From: Marinobacter panjinensis
Lineage (GTDB): Bacteria; Pseudomonadota; Gammaproteobacteria; Pseudomonadales; Oleiphilaceae
DNA: 64,000 nt
Direction of reading: 5' to 3'
Assembly (NCBI RefSeq): GCF_005298175.1
Contig: NZ_SZYH01000001.1
Location: 2,790,001 to 2,854,000 of the forward strand
Part shown: piece after piece, positions 29,957-39,386 of the stretch
How the letters are laid out: every line of letters begins with the position of its first letter
How positions within the stretch are numbered: position 1 is the stretch's first letter
Notes under the pieces: generated by a model
Databases searched by the model: none
Told to the model about the DNA's origin: nothing
The model's input: the letters and a program-made list of their open reading frames with translations, nothing else
Made by a program: the position numbers and the translations under genes

Positions 29957-30412
29957 TTACTGAACGTCCACCTCAATGGCCTTAGGTTCAGCCGGCTCGG
30001 CCTTGGTCAGCGTCAGGGACAAAATGCCATCCTTGAAATTGGCCCGGATGCTGTTTTCGTCCACATTTTCCGGCAGGGTAAACCGACGCAGGAAACTGCC
30101 ATAGAAGCGCTCAATGCGGTGATGCTTCTTGTCGTCGGTCTCTTCCTCGTGCTTGCGTTCACCCTGAATGGTCAGCACGCCGTCCTGCACCGTGACTTTC
30201 ACATCATCCTTGGACATACCCGGTAGTTCGGCCTCGATATTGAATGCCTCCGGGGTTTCCTTGATATCCACGGCCGGGGCCCAGTCGCTGCGGCTGAACA
30301 GGTCTTTGCCTTCCCGTTCTCCATTGCCGCGTGCCAGGCCAAACAACCGGTTATAACGGTTCATCAGGTCATCGAATTCGTTGACTGGATTCCAGCGGGT
30401 TATGTTAGCCAT
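29957..30412 (-). CDS. Small heat shock protein, Hsp20 family
   Basis: ATP-independent holdase of 151 residues. N-terminal amphipathic part (NITRWNPVNEFDDLMNRYNR), an alpha-crystallin domain at about 48-140 (WAPAVDIKETPEAFNIEAEL; DGVLTIQGERKHEEE) and a short tail. AGGAGGAG lies eight bases before the ATG, a strong ribosome binding site suited to rapid synthesis. I could not identify a convincing sigma-32 promoter in the 130 bases upstream. Confidence 0.95.
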   Translation of the reverse strand: MANITRWNPVNEFDDLMNRYNRLFGLARGNGEREGKDLFSRSDWAPAVDIKETPEAFNIEAELPGMSKDDVKVTVQDGVLTIQGERKHEEETDDKKHHRIERFYGSFLRRFTLPENVDENSIRANFKDGILSLTLTKAEPAEPKAIEVDVQ

Positions 30413-30543
30413 AGGAAACTCCTCCTACATAATTGAAATAACACGTTAATGTCAGCTTCAATCGCGGAACAGCTCCATACCGGCGGCGCCAGCCGGATGG
30501 TTATCCGTGAACGTCTGCTATTTCTGAATGTAGGATCACCTGT

Positions 30544-32151
30544 TCATTTTTCAACAGGTTCGGTGGCAGAAATTTCCACGGTATTGCCGGGCTCACCAAA
30601 CTGTTGTTGAAGGAAGGGCCGGAAACGGGCCATGGCCGGGCCTTCCCGATCCCTGTCGGGTTGTGCTCCCCAACGGAACCCCGGCAGTCTGTCGTTGGCG
30701 ACAAAGGGAGCCACCAGTTCCGGATCGGCACTGATGATGTGCACAATCACATCCCGGCTGGCCTTCTCGCCGGTGATTAACGGCGCGGGCTGATGGTCAC
30801 CAATCAGCACCAGCAGAGTCTGGTTGTCGACATGCCGGATCGCGTACTCCGTGGCCACATTCAGGGCGTAATCGAGAGCACGGCCATAATGCTCACGCAC
30901 CCGTTCCGGATTACGCCACAGACTGGCCGGTGCTTCGCCGCTGTCCTTCCATTGATTGAAGGTTTCACCGTCGCCGATGCTGTCCCAGTCTTTCAGAACC
31001 GGCAGCACCGGTACCCAGGGGGCATGGCTGCTGATCAGTGCAATTTCGGCAAACAGCGGCGTTTCTGCCCGGTCGCGAACGCTACGCTGGAACCAGGACC
31101 AGGTGTACTGGTCAGGCATGGTAACCCAGTTAAAGGCGGGGCCTCGGTAATCCATGGTGGAGGACTCGTAGATACGGTTGTAACCGAATGCCTGGCCTTC
31201 AGGCCAGGCTTCGGTAATTGCCGGCATCACAGCTACCGTCTCGTGGCCGGTGGTGTCCAGGTCGTCTATCAGTGTGGGGAAGTCGCTGGCCAGGAATATC
31301 TCGTAGTCCAGCTGGGTTTTGATCCATTGACCACTGAGCAGGGTGGTGTGTGCCAGCCAGGACTGGCCGCCCTGAACTGGCGAGCGCAGGCGGCCGGTTA
31401 CGATGTGCAGGCCGTCCTCCTCCAGTGCTTCCTCCATCTGATCCAGGCGAAGGCTGATCAGTGGCCGGTAGCGGGGGTCGGTGAAGGCCGAAATACCGTA
31501 GGATTCGATAAAGCCGAGGATCACATCGGTATCCACCAATCCCGCCAGGGGTGTGGCTTGGGCGGCATCCGGAGTGTCTTCAAGGTGTTGTCGGAAAGCC
31601 AGCGTCGACTGGTGGGTATCTGCTGCCAGCTGAATCTGTGTAGCTGCCAGCCGGGAGGCGCTCAAACCCACAGTGGACTGGGGTAGCCACGATGCAGCTA
31701 CTGCGATAGCACCTGCCGCCGCTACCAGCCGGCCTGCCCTGGCCGGAGTGTCGGCACCAAGCTGTGACAGCAGCCGGCCGACATAGCCACCGAGGCCGGC
31801 AAAGGCGACGGACAGTACCAGAATGACCAGTAGCGACAGACCAAGCCCCAGGTTGCTCTCCATCAGGTCAAACACCGAGCCAGCTGCGCCCAGCTCCAGA
31901 TAGAGATTGAAAGGCCGCCCGATGCTCTGCCGTATCAGCACATCGCTCAGGGCAAAGAAAGCCAGTAGCGCATACAGCACACCAATGGCGCCAGCCAGTA
32001 GTTGCTTGCTTCTCCCGCCCGGCAACACCGCGAACAGTCCGGTCAGCAGCAGTGCATCAGCGGCAATCCACGGTATCCAGGGATAACGCGGTAGCAGCAG
32101 TGCCAGAAACAGCCCGTTGAGCAGTAGCGTGGTGACTATCAACCGTTTCAT
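30544..32151 (-). CDS. Membrane sulfatase-like / phosphoethanolamine transferase-like protein
   Basis: A 535-residue protein with about five N-terminal membrane helices (residues 1-150) and a large periplasmic domain of the alkaline phosphatase/sulfatase superfamily. GGQSWLAHTTLLSG gives the nucleophile Thr region (near 260) and LVLIGDHQPAPLITG a metal-binding D-H pair (near 447). The plan recalls LTA synthase and lipid A or opgB-type phosphotransferases; relatives act on glycolipids or periplasmic glucans. The substrate is unknown. Stands alone, convergent to nothing obvious. Confidence 0.75.
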   Translation of the reverse strand: MKRLIVTTLLLNGLFLALLLPRYPWIPWIAADALLLTGLFAVLPGGRSKQLLAGAIGVLYALLAFFALSDVLIRQSIGRPFNLYLELGAAGSVFDLMESNLGLGLSLLVILVLSVAFAGLGGYVGRLLSQLGADTPARAGRLVAAAGAIAVAASWLPQSTVGLSASRLAATQIQLAADTHQSTLAFRQHLEDTPDAAQATPLAGLVDTDVILGFIESYGISAFTDPRYRPLISLRLDQMEEALEEDGLHIVTGRLRSPVQGGQSWLAHTTLLSGQWIKTQLDYEIFLASDFPTLIDDLDTTGHETVAVMPAITEAWPEGQAFGYNRIYESSTMDYRGPAFNWVTMPDQYTWSWFQRSVRDRAETPLFAEIALISSHAPWVPVLPVLKDWDSIGDGETFNQWKDSGEAPASLWRNPERVREHYGRALDYALNVATEYAIRHVDNQTLLVLIGDHQPAPLITGEKASRDVIVHIISADPELVAPFVANDRLPGFRWGAQPDRDREGPAMARFRPFLQQQFGEPGNTVEISATEPVEK

Positions 32152-32227
32152 ATCGACGCCTCTGCTCCTTGAGAGAACAACACAGGCAAATACGCTGGCA
32201 CGGTCGGTTTCAGATTAAATGGCCGGA

Positions 32228-32764
32228 TTAAACCTCGTTCAGGTATTCGTCTTTAAGCTTCACGTAGTTACTGGCGGTGTAGCGGAAAAAGGCTTTTTCT
32301 TCGTCCGACAGCGCCCGAGCCTGGCGGACGGGTGAGCCCACGTACAGAAACCCCGATTCCAGGGTTTTCCCCGGCGGCACCAGACAACCGGCGGCGACAA
32401 TCACCTCATCTTCCACCACGGCTCCATCCATAATAATACAGCCCATGCCCACCAGCACCCGGCTACCGATGGTGCAGCCGTGTAGCAGTGCCTTGTGGCC
32501 AACTGTGACATCATCCCCGATCGTTAGCGGATAACCGCCCGGGTTAAAGTCACTGGCATGGGTTATGTGCAACACAGACCCATCCTGAATGCTGCAGCGG
32601 TCACCAATGCGGATTCTGTGCATATCACCGCGAACCACAGTCATCGGCCAGATGGAAACGTCATCACCCGTCTGCACGTCACCAATCACCACTGCACTTG
32701 GGTCTACCCATGTGCGCTCTCCAAATTGTGGCGTGTTACCCTTGTTTGTTCGTACATTCGACAT
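32228..32764 (-). CDS. Gamma-carbonic anhydrase family protein
   Basis: A 178-residue left-handed beta-helix (hexapeptide repeat) protein of the YrdA/PaaY/CaiE type. Repeats such as VVIGDVQTGDDVSIWPMTVV, RIGDRCSIQDGSVLHITH and MGCIIMDGAVVEDEVIVAAG include the metal-ligand histidines (HITH, GHKALLHGC). Some members are Zn/Fe carbonic anhydrases, many have unproved activity. Start chosen at the ATG at 32764 (MSNVRTNKG); the frame upstream passes through the inverted repeat at 32801-32910 and is not coding. Confidence 0.9.
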   Translation of the reverse strand: MSNVRTNKGNTPQFGERTWVDPSAVVIGDVQTGDDVSIWPMTVVRGDMHRIRIGDRCSIQDGSVLHITHASDFNPGGYPLTIGDDVTVGHKALLHGCTIGSRVLVGMGCIIMDGAVVEDEVIVAAGCLVPPGKTLESGFLYVGSPVRQARALSDEEKAFFRYTASNYVKLKDEYLNEV

Positions 32765-32800
32765 TACATATACCTGTATAGCGTTTACCCGGAGGCTCGG

Positions 32801-32910
32801 GGCACCTGTGGGGAGGCCTTTCCAAAACTGTGCGGAGCCATGGATGGCGGAGCTCAAGCGCCACATGGATGTGCTTGAGCGTGTTTTGGAAAGGCCTCCC
32901 CACAGGTGCC
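32801..32910. repeat. 28-bp perfect inverted repeat with nested hairpin
   Basis: The left arm (32801-32828, GGCACCTGTGGGGAGGCCTT onward) is the exact complement of 32883-32910. Inside, GCTCAAG and CTTGAGC enclose CACAT/ATGTG, making a second, branched stem. It sits in the divergent spacer between the carbonic anhydrase and prlC genes. It encodes nothing plausible and has no T-run, so it is a mobile-type or regulatory repeat rather than a simple terminator. Confidence 0.85.
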
Positions 32911-32969
32911 TTACCCCGATGCCCGATTCTTGAAGCTACCTGACAAATTAATGGCTGAGAAGGCGACTT

Positions 32970-35015
32970 ATGAATAACCCGTTACTGACCGACGACCTGT
33001 TGCCAAGGTTCGACCATGTTCGCACTGAACATATGGAGCCGGCAATCGACCAGATTCTCAGCGAAAATCGCATGAAAATCTCTCAAATAGCACAGCAGGA
33101 CGATCCCACGTGGGAAACCCTGGCGCAACCCATGCAGGCAACCGAGGACCGGCTGGAGCGCGCCTGGTCGGTGATTTCCCATCTTAACGGTGTCATGAAC
33201 AGTGACGAACTTCGTAAGGTCTACAAGACCTGTCTGGAAAAGCTCACCGAATACAGCACCGAGCTGAGCCAGAACGCCGAACTCTGCGACGCCTACAAGA
33301 AACTGGCGGCCAGCGACGAGTTCAAAGAACTGAGCGAAGCCCAGCGCAAGTCTGTGGAAAACACCCTGCGGGATTTCCATCTTGGTGGTGTCGACCTGCC
33401 GCCGGAACAGAAAAAGCAGTACGCGGATCTTTCCATGGAGATTTCGGAACTGTCCAACCGCTTCAGCGATAACGTTCTGGATGCCACCCAGCACTGGTTC
33501 AAGCACATCACCGATGTGGAAGAACTGGCCGGCGTTCCGGAAAGCGCGCTGGATGGCGCGAAACAGGCTGCGCAGCAGAAAGATCTCGACGGCTACGTGA
33601 TCACCCTGGACTTCCCCAGCTTTTATCCGGTGATGACCTACTGTGACAACCGGGACCTTCGCCGCGAAGTCTACGAGGCTTTTGTGACCCGGGCTTCCGA
33701 CATGGGGCCGGATGCCGGTACCTGGGACAATACCCCGGTGATGGCAGAAATTCTCAAACGCCGCCATGCCATGGCGAAGCTATTGGGGTTCAACAACTAC
33801 GCCGAACGCTCCCTGGCCACCAAGATGGCCCGCAGTGTGGACGAGGTTCTGGAGTTTCTTAACCAGTTGGCAGCGAAATCGAAGCCCATCGCCGAGCGGG
33901 AGTTTGCGGAGCTGAAGGCGTTTGCCAAAGACACTCATGGCGTTGACGACCTGCAGGCCTGGGATATCGGCTACTACAGCGAAAAGCTGCGCCATGACCG
34001 CTACGATATCTCACCGGAAACCCTGCGCCCCTGGTTCCCCGTCGACAAGGTGGTGCCTGGGCTGTTTGCGGTTGCTGAAAAGCTGTTTGATATCCAGATT
34101 GAGGCCAGACCGGAAGTGGAAACCTGGCACCCGGACGCCACCGCGTACTGCATCAGCCGCCATGGCGAGCCGCTGGCCTGGTTCTACCTTGACCTGTTCG
34201 CCCGCCAGGGCAAACGAGGCGGCGCCTGGATGGCCGACTGCCGGGTACGCTGGCGCAACCTCCGTGGCCAGTTGCAGCTGCCGGTCGCCTTCCTGACCTG
34301 TAACTTCACGCCGCCGGTTAACGGCAAGCCGTCGCTGCTGACCCACGACGAAGTGACCACCATGTTCCACGAATTCGGCCATGGCCTGCACCATATGCTG
34401 ACCCAGGTGGACGTGCTGGATGTGTCCGGTATCAACGGTGTGGCCTGGGACGCGGTGGAACTGCCCAGCCAGTTCCTGGAAAACTGGTGCTGGAACCCGG
34501 ATTCCCTGGCTCTGATCGCTTCGCACCACGAAACCGGTGAACCGTTGCCTGAGGATCTGCTGCAGAAAATGCTGGCGGCCAAGAACTTCCAGTCCGGCAT
34601 GGCTATGGTGAGGCAGCTGGAATTCTCGTTGTTCGACTTCCGCCTGCATGCGGAATTCACCGAGGAAGCACCCACCAACCCGCTGGACATGCACCGCAAG
34701 GTACGCAGCGAAATCGCGGTGGTGGAAGCACCAGAGTTCAACCGCTTCCCCAACAGCTTCTCCCATGTGTTTTCTGGCGGCTATGCCGCGGGCTATTACA
34801 GTTACAAGTGGGCGGAAGTACTGGCGGCTGATGCCTTCTCGCTGTTCGAGGAGCGCGGCATCTTCGACCCGGAGACCGGCAAGGCGTTCCTGGAGAATAT
34901 CCTCGAGAAAGGTGGTTCCCAGGAACCCATGGAGCTGTTCAAGGCCTTCCGCGGTCGTGAGCCGCAAGTGGATGCGTTGCTGAAGCAGAATGGCATTACG
35001 GATGATGCTGCGTGA
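32970..35015 (+). CDS. prlC: Oligopeptidase A
   Basis: M3-family zinc metallopeptidase of the cytoplasm, 681 residues, degrading peptides including cleaved signal peptides. The zinc site HEFGHGLHHML is near residue 468, with the third ligand (E) in AWDAVELPSQFLENW. A coiled-helix N-terminal domain covers residues 1-200. Start MNNPLLTDDLLPRFD is typical. It is followed by a REP-like repeat and yheV, the same neighbour as in Pseudomonas. Confidence 0.97.
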   Translation: MNNPLLTDDLLPRFDHVRTEHMEPAIDQILSENRMKISQIAQQDDPTWETLAQPMQATEDRLERAWSVISHLNGVMNSDELRKVYKTCLEKLTEYSTELSQNAELCDAYKKLAASDEFKELSEAQRKSVENTLRDFHLGGVDLPPEQKKQYADLSMEISELSNRFSDNVLDATQHWFKHITDVEELAGVPESALDGAKQAAQQKDLDGYVITLDFPSFYPVMTYCDNRDLRREVYEAFVTRASDMGPDAGTWDNTPVMAEILKRRHAMAKLLGFNNYAERSLATKMARSVDEVLEFLNQLAAKSKPIAEREFAELKAFAKDTHGVDDLQAWDIGYYSEKLRHDRYDISPETLRPWFPVDKVVPGLFAVAEKLFDIQIEARPEVETWHPDATAYCISRHGEPLAWFYLDLFARQGKRGGAWMADCRVRWRNLRGQLQLPVAFLTCNFTPPVNGKPSLLTHDEVTTMFHEFGHGLHHMLTQVDVLDVSGINGVAWDAVELPSQFLENWCWNPDSLALIASHHETGEPLPEDLLQKMLAAKNFQSGMAMVRQLEFSLFDFRLHAEFTEEAPTNPLDMHRKVRSEIAVVEAPEFNRFPNSFSHVFSGGYAAGYYSYKWAEVLAADAFSLFEERGIFDPETGKAFLENILEKGGSQEPMELFKAFRGREPQVDALLKQNGITDDAA

Positions 35016-35033
35016 ATTGAATGGGAGCCGAGT

Positions 35034-35119
35034 TGTCGGATTACGGCCTTTGGCCTAATCCGACCTACGAAAGGCTCGAGTTCACGGTAGGTCGGATTAG
35101 GCGAAGCCGTAATCCGACA
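35034..35119. repeat. REP-like inverted repeat after prlC
   Basis: TGTCGGATTACGGCCTTTGG onward (35034-35068) pairs with the segment 35087-35119, GTAGGTCGGATTAGGCGAAG onward, over about 33 bases with two mismatches. The 'GTAGGTCGGATTAGGCGAAGC' phrase is a repeat found in many gammaproteobacterial genomes. It lies between prlC and yheV, 18 bases after the prlC stop. Confidence 0.85.
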
Positions 35120-35147
35120 ATCAAAGTGTCACAGGCGGAGTAACCCC

Positions 35148-35402
35148 ATGCCGACCCCAAAACGCTTCATCGCCGGCGCTGTCTGCCCCCGCTGTGCGGA
35201 GATGGACAAGATCATGATGTTCACCACCGACGACGATGACCAGGTCCGCGAATGCGTGGCCTGCGGCTTCACCGACGCGGTGTCCGACGCGCCTCCAGCT
35301 CCGGCCAATCCGGAGCTGGAAACCCGCGTCAACACCCGTAGTAACAAAGACGACCATACGGTCAAACAGGTGGTGTTTTTCAAGTCCGGGGAGGAGGACT
35401 GA
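35148..35402 (+). CDS. yheV: YheV-family zinc ribbon protein
   Basis: An 84-residue protein with two C-x(2)-C knuckles (VCPRCAEMDK and RECVACGFTD), the YheV/DUF2387 signature, and an acidic tail. The function is unknown; a nucleic-acid or protein-binding zinc ribbon is likely. It is the companion of prlC in pseudomonads and relatives. Confidence 0.85.
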   Translation: MPTPKRFIAGAVCPRCAEMDKIMMFTTDDDDQVRECVACGFTDAVSDAPPAPANPELETRVNTRSNKDDHTVKQVVFFKSGEED

Positions 35403-35410
35403 TACTTTTG

Positions 35411-35750
35411 GAGTTTGCCCTTCTTCGTAGCCTGCTGGTTTTGGGGGGCCTGGAGGGCGTCGTGGTGCTTTCTTCTGGGAAAAAGAACTCGCTGCGCTCA
35501 GACACCTTTTTCCCGGCAGAAAGCACCCCAACACCCTCCGGTTTAAACCACACGGGTATCGCTTGAAAGGACAATTACACTTTGTGTGTCCTTGGCGATA
35601 GCTTGGATGCTGATTCGTGAGGGGGCAGGGGGATTTTTACTCGCCAGAAATGGGTGTCTGAGCGCAGCGAGTTCCATTTCAAGAGAAAAAACTCCCCCTG
35701 CCCCCTCGCAGCCACCAGATCCAGGCAGGCTACGAAGAGCAGGCAAATCC
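35411..35750. repeat. Inverted pair of covarying-stem elements R1 and R2
   Basis: This 340-base gap between yheV and the antiporter gene is wholly occupied by repeats. R1 (35452-35539, apex GAACTCGCTGCGCTCAGACA) and R2 (35617-35709, the same apex in reverse complement) are each hairpins with their own stems: GGAGGGCGTCGTGGTGC in R1, GTGAGGGGGCAGGGGGA in R2. The pair is enclosed by outer arms TTCGTAGCCTGC (about 35423) and GCAGGCTACGAA (about 35725) that pair imperfectly over about 27 bases. Located between convergent genes, it may serve as a bidirectional terminator. Confidence 0.8.
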
Positions 35751-35755
35751 CAGTC

Positions 35756-37078
35756 TTAAAGAACCATGGCCGCCACCCAGCCAAAGCCCAATAGGGGGAG
35801 GTTGTAGTGCAGGAACGTAGGCACCACCGTATCCCAGATGTGGTTGTGCTGGCCGTCGACGTTGAGGCCGGCGGTGGGGCCGAGGGTGGAATCGGACGCC
35901 GGGGAACCGGCGTCGCCGAGGGCGCCGGCTGTGCCTACCAGGGCCACGATGGCCAGGGGGGTGAAGCCCAGTTCCAGGGCCAGAGGCACATACAGGGCCG
36001 CGATGATGGGGATGGTGGAGAACGACGAACCGATGCCCATGGTGATCAGCAGGCCGACTACCAACATCAGCAATGCTGCCAGGGCCTTGTTGTCGCCTAT
36101 GGTGGCAACGGATCCTTCCACCAGGGTGGCGATTTCGCCGGTTTCGCGCATCACTTCCGCAAAGCCTGAGGCGGCGATCATGATGAAGCCGATCATCGCC
36201 AGCATCTTCATGCCTTCGGTGAACAGGTCATCGGCCTCCTTCCATTTCACCACGCCGGACAGGTTGAACAGGACAAAGCCTGCCAGTGCCCCGAGAATCA
36301 TCGAGCCCAGCCACAGCTGCACCACGAAGGCCGCCACAATGGCGACCACGGCCATGAGCAATGTCCCGCCGTTGTAGTTCACATCCACCCGTTCAGTGCG
36401 GGCGATGGCGTCCAGGTTGTAGTGCCGTTCGCCGCGGTAGCTGAAGAAGACCGCCACCAGCAAACCACAGAGCATGCCCAGGGCCGGCAGGGCCATGGCA
36501 GACATGACGTTGAGACCGGTGGCGTCGATGCCGTTCTCGCCTATGTTCGCCAGCAGGATTTCATTCAGATAGATGCCGCCAAAGCCCACGGGCAGGAACA
36601 TGTAGGGAGTGATCAGGCCGAACGTCAGTACGCAGGCCACCAGGCGGCGGTCCATGTTCAGTTTTGCCATCACGTACAGCAACGGCGGTACCACCAGGGG
36701 GATGAAGGCGATGTGGATCGGCAGGATATTCTGGGACGACATGGCGATGGCCAGTAGCAGGCCGATAATCAGCAGCCGTATACCGCCAGCGGCCTTGCCG
36801 TCATCCTGCCGGCCCACCAGGGCCAGAGCCTTGTCGGCAAGGGCATGTGCAAGGCCGGATTTGCCGATGGCGACGGCGAAGGCACCCAGGGTGGCGTAGG
36901 ACAGCGCGACGGTTGCCCCGCCTCCGAGGCCTTCGTTGAACGCGGCAATGGTGGCGTCCAGCGACAGGCCGCTGATCAGGCCTCCGGCAACGGCGCCTAT
37001 GATCAGGGCAACGACAACGTGGATGCGGCACAAACTCAGGACGAGCATGATAGCTACCGCAGCAACAACGGCATTCAT
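35756..37078 (-). CDS. Na+/H+ antiporter family protein
   Basis: A 440-residue, about 11-helix inner-membrane protein of the NhaC/YuiF type (N-terminal Na+/H+ antiporter domain starting [20 protein letters not shown], then a DcuC-like core). Polar intramembrane motifs include [20 protein letters not shown] and [20 protein letters not shown], the latter typical of the family. Ion antiport would help Na+ and pH balance in seawater. The ion specificity is inferred from family only; some relatives carry amino acids. Single gene. Confidence 0.85.
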   Translation of the reverse strand: MNAVVAAVAIMLVLSLCRIHVVVALIIGAVAGGLISGLSLDATIAAFNEGLGGGATVALSYATLGAFAVAIGKSGLAHALADKALALVGRQDDGKAAGGIRLLIIGLLLAIAMSSQNILPIHIAFIPLVVPPLLYVMAKLNMDRRLVACVLTFGLITPYMFLPVGFGGIYLNEILLANIGENGIDATGLNVMSAMALPALGMLCGLLVAVFFSYRGERHYNLDAIARTERVDVNYNGGTLLMAVVAIVAAFVVQLWLGSMILGALAGFVLFNLSGVVKWKEADDLFTEGMKMLAMIGFIMIAASGFAEVMRETGEIATLVEGSVATIGDNKALAALLMLVVGLLITMGIGSSFSTIPIIAALYVPLALELGFTPLAIVALVGTAGALGDAGSPASDSTLGPTAGLNVDGQHNHIWDTVVPTFLHYNLPLLGFGWVAAMVL

Positions 37079-37190
37079 GGCAGACTCCGGGATTTCGGGA
37101 ATGGCTTTCAGCGCCCTGAAGCAGGGGGCAGTTCAGGAAAGCGCGCTAATGTGCCGGAAACGGGTGCTGCAGTCAAAACCGTGATAACCG

Positions 37191-37421
37191 TTACTTGTCG
37201 CCCACGTAGGCAAATCGGGGAACCTGCTCGCCGGCCATTTCCACGGTTTCGCGGAACATCGTCAGCGGCCTTACCCACAGGCTGTAATCGCCGTAAAGGC
37301 AGCGGTAGACAACCATCTGCTCTTCAGTTTCGCTGTGGCGGGCAATACCGATGACTTCGTAATCCCGGCCCTTGTAGTGGCGGTATCGGCCAAGGCGGAG
37401 TTCCGGTTTCTTGTCGGTCAT
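37191..37421 (-). CDS. DUF1653 domain protein
   Basis: A 76-residue protein with the DUF1653 pattern: LGRYRHYKGRDYEVIGIARH, then MVVYRCLYGDYSLWVRPLTM and a terminal V-x-R-F. The likely fold is an SH3-like beta barrel; function unknown. Start at the ATG at 37421, preceded by GAGAAGAAG. Lies between the antiporter gene and the divergent cyclase gene. Confidence 0.85.
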   Translation of the reverse strand: MTDKKPELRLGRYRHYKGRDYEVIGIARHSETEEQMVVYRCLYGDYSLWVRPLTMFRETVEMAGEQVPRFAYVGDK

Positions 37422-37584
37422 TGTCTTCTTCTCCACGCGTAGCAGGTGGCTACGTGTTTTTTGGCGCGGACTTACTCCCCGAATCCGTATAGACTGACAC
37501 TGATAAAGCGCAGGGAGGCATCGTGACTGATTGCTGGCTTCGTCAGTCTAGTTGAGTTTTCTGGTTCCGGGTAAGACAGTCATT

Positions 37585-39384
37585 ATGGGATTTCCTGTTG
37601 CCTGCCAATTCTGGCGATTAGCACTTCTGGCGCTACTGCTGACGCCTGTCTCGGCGCTTGCACAAAGTGCTGCCGTCGCCTGGGTTGAAGCTCCGGAAGC
37701 GGAGACGGATATCGAGGATATCCGGGCGTTACCCGAATCGCAATGGCAGCCAGCGGCCGCTGATGAAACCCTGAGTTTCGGCTTCAGTGACAGCAGTTTC
37801 TGGCTCCGGGTCGAGGTGCCGGCGGAACCGTTCAATCGCGTGCTGGAAATTGGCTATCCCCTGCTGGACGATGTCCGGGTCTACTGGTTTATTGGTGGCA
37901 ACCTGGTGGAACGCTACGCCACCGGTGACCGCCGTGTGTTCAGTTCTCGCCCCATCTACCACCGCAATTTTGTCTTCCTGGTGCCCTCCAATACTGAGCC
38001 AGCCACAGCGTATGTGCGTGTTCGGAGTGAGGGGGCAGTGCAGATACCCGTGCAGGTCATTGCCTCGTCGGACTTCCTCGAGGTTGAGCAGCTGGACTTC
38101 GGCTGGCAGGCACTGTTTCTGGGCATCATGATTTCCATGGCCCTGTACAACCTGTTCATTTTCGTGATCGTCCGGCATCTGGCGTACTTGTGGTATGTGC
38201 TCACCGTTGTTGCCTCGGCCCTGGTGTTGCTCAACTTCAATGGTCTGGTGTTCCAGTGGCTGTGGCCGGACCTGCCGATCATTAACCGGTATTTTACGGT
38301 CCCGGCTATCTCCGCCAATATGTTCTTCGCTGCAATGTTCACGCTGAGCTTTCTGGCGGTGCGACGATACAGCCCCGGGGCGCACCGATTACTACAGCTG
38401 ATTTTGCTGACGAGTATTGGCTGTTTTATCTATGGCCTGTTCGGCAGCTATCAGAGTACCGCAGCCCTCATCAGTGTGGTGGCAGCGGTCGTTACTCCGC
38501 TGACTTGGTTAACAGGCCTGGTTGTCTGGTACCGGGGGCAGGTGCTCGCTGGCTTCTATGTGGTTGCCTGGACGCCCCTGTTGCTGGGCCACCTGGTGAT
38601 GGCTGTCAGCAAGATTGGCCTGATTCCGACCAATGCCCTGACCGAGACCGCACCGCAGATTGGTGTGGCGCTGGAGGTAATGCTGTTGTCGTTCGCCCTG
38701 GCTTATCGCATTAACCTGGAGCGACAGCGCCGGATTTGGGCCCAGGAACACACCCTGGAAATCCAGCGCAAGGCCAATCAGACGCTGGAAGCCCGGGTGC
38801 AGGCCCGAACGGAAGAACTGGAGCAGGCCAATGAACAGCTCAAGGCCGTTTCCATTACCGATGGCCTGACCCAGGTGGCCAATCGCCGTCGCTTCGACGA
38901 GAAACTGGAATCCGAGTGGAACCGTGCCTTGAGACAGGGGAGCCCCCTGAGCCTGGTGATGCTGGATATTGATTATTTCAAGCGGGTGAACGATAACCTT
39001 GGCCACCTCGCCGGAGACGATTGCCTGGTCAGTATTGCCCGCACCTGTGCCAGTGAAATCCACCGCTCAGGGGATTTACTGGCGCGCTATGGCGGTGAGG
39101 AATTCAGTGTGCTTCTGCCCGCCACTCCGGAAGCAGGGGCCATCAGTGTGGGAGAGCGTTTGCGGGTGGCAGTCGCAGAGACGCCGGTGCAGGTGGATGA
39201 TCAGGCTGGCCCGGTAAACCTGTCAGTGAGTGTTGGTGTCGCGACAATCATCCCGGAGCCGGGGAGCCGCCCTTCAGACCTTATAGCCCGCGCCGACGAA
39301 GCCCTCTACGCGGCCAAGAACGCCGGTCGCAACCGCGTGATGGTATTCCGGGAGAGCGGCGCCGAGACGGTTCCCGGCTGTTAG
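37585..39384 (+). CDS. Diguanylate cyclase with 7TMR-DISM sensor
   Basis: A 599-residue membrane protein that should make cyclic di-GMP. Signal peptide, a periplasmic 7TMR-DISM extracellular domain (about 45-165, FSDSSFWLRVEVPAE), seven membrane helices (about 175-375), a coiled coil (ARVQARTEELEQANEQLKA) and a GGDEF domain whose signature reads GGEEF (RYGGEEFSVLLP), a catalytically competent form. An RxxD inhibitory site is not obvious at the usual place. The frame upstream begins with TTG; the ATG at 37585 leaves a good signal peptide. Confidence 0.93.
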   Translation: MGFPVACQFWRLALLALLLTPVSALAQSAAVAWVEAPEAETDIEDIRALPESQWQPAAADETLSFGFSDSSFWLRVEVPAEPFNRVLEIGYPLLDDVRVYWFIGGNLVERYATGDRRVFSSRPIYHRNFVFLVPSNTEPATAYVRVRSEGAVQIPVQVIASSDFLEVEQLDFGWQALFLGIMISMALYNLFIFVIVRHLAYLWYVLTVVASALVLLNFNGLVFQWLWPDLPIINRYFTVPAISANMFFAAMFTLSFLAVRRYSPGAHRLLQLILLTSIGCFIYGLFGSYQSTAALISVVAAVVTPLTWLTGLVVWYRGQVLAGFYVVAWTPLLLGHLVMAVSKIGLIPTNALTETAPQIGVALEVMLLSFALAYRINLERQRRIWAQEHTLEIQRKANQTLEARVQARTEELEQANEQLKAVSITDGLTQVANRRRFDEKLESEWNRALRQGSPLSLVMLDIDYFKRVNDNLGHLAGDDCLVSIARTCASEIHRSGDLLARYGGEEFSVLLPATPEAGAISVGERLRVAVAETPVQVDDQAGPVNLSVSVGVATIIPEPGSRPSDLIARADEALYAAKNAGRNRVMVFRESGAETVPGC

Positions 39385-39386
39385 CG

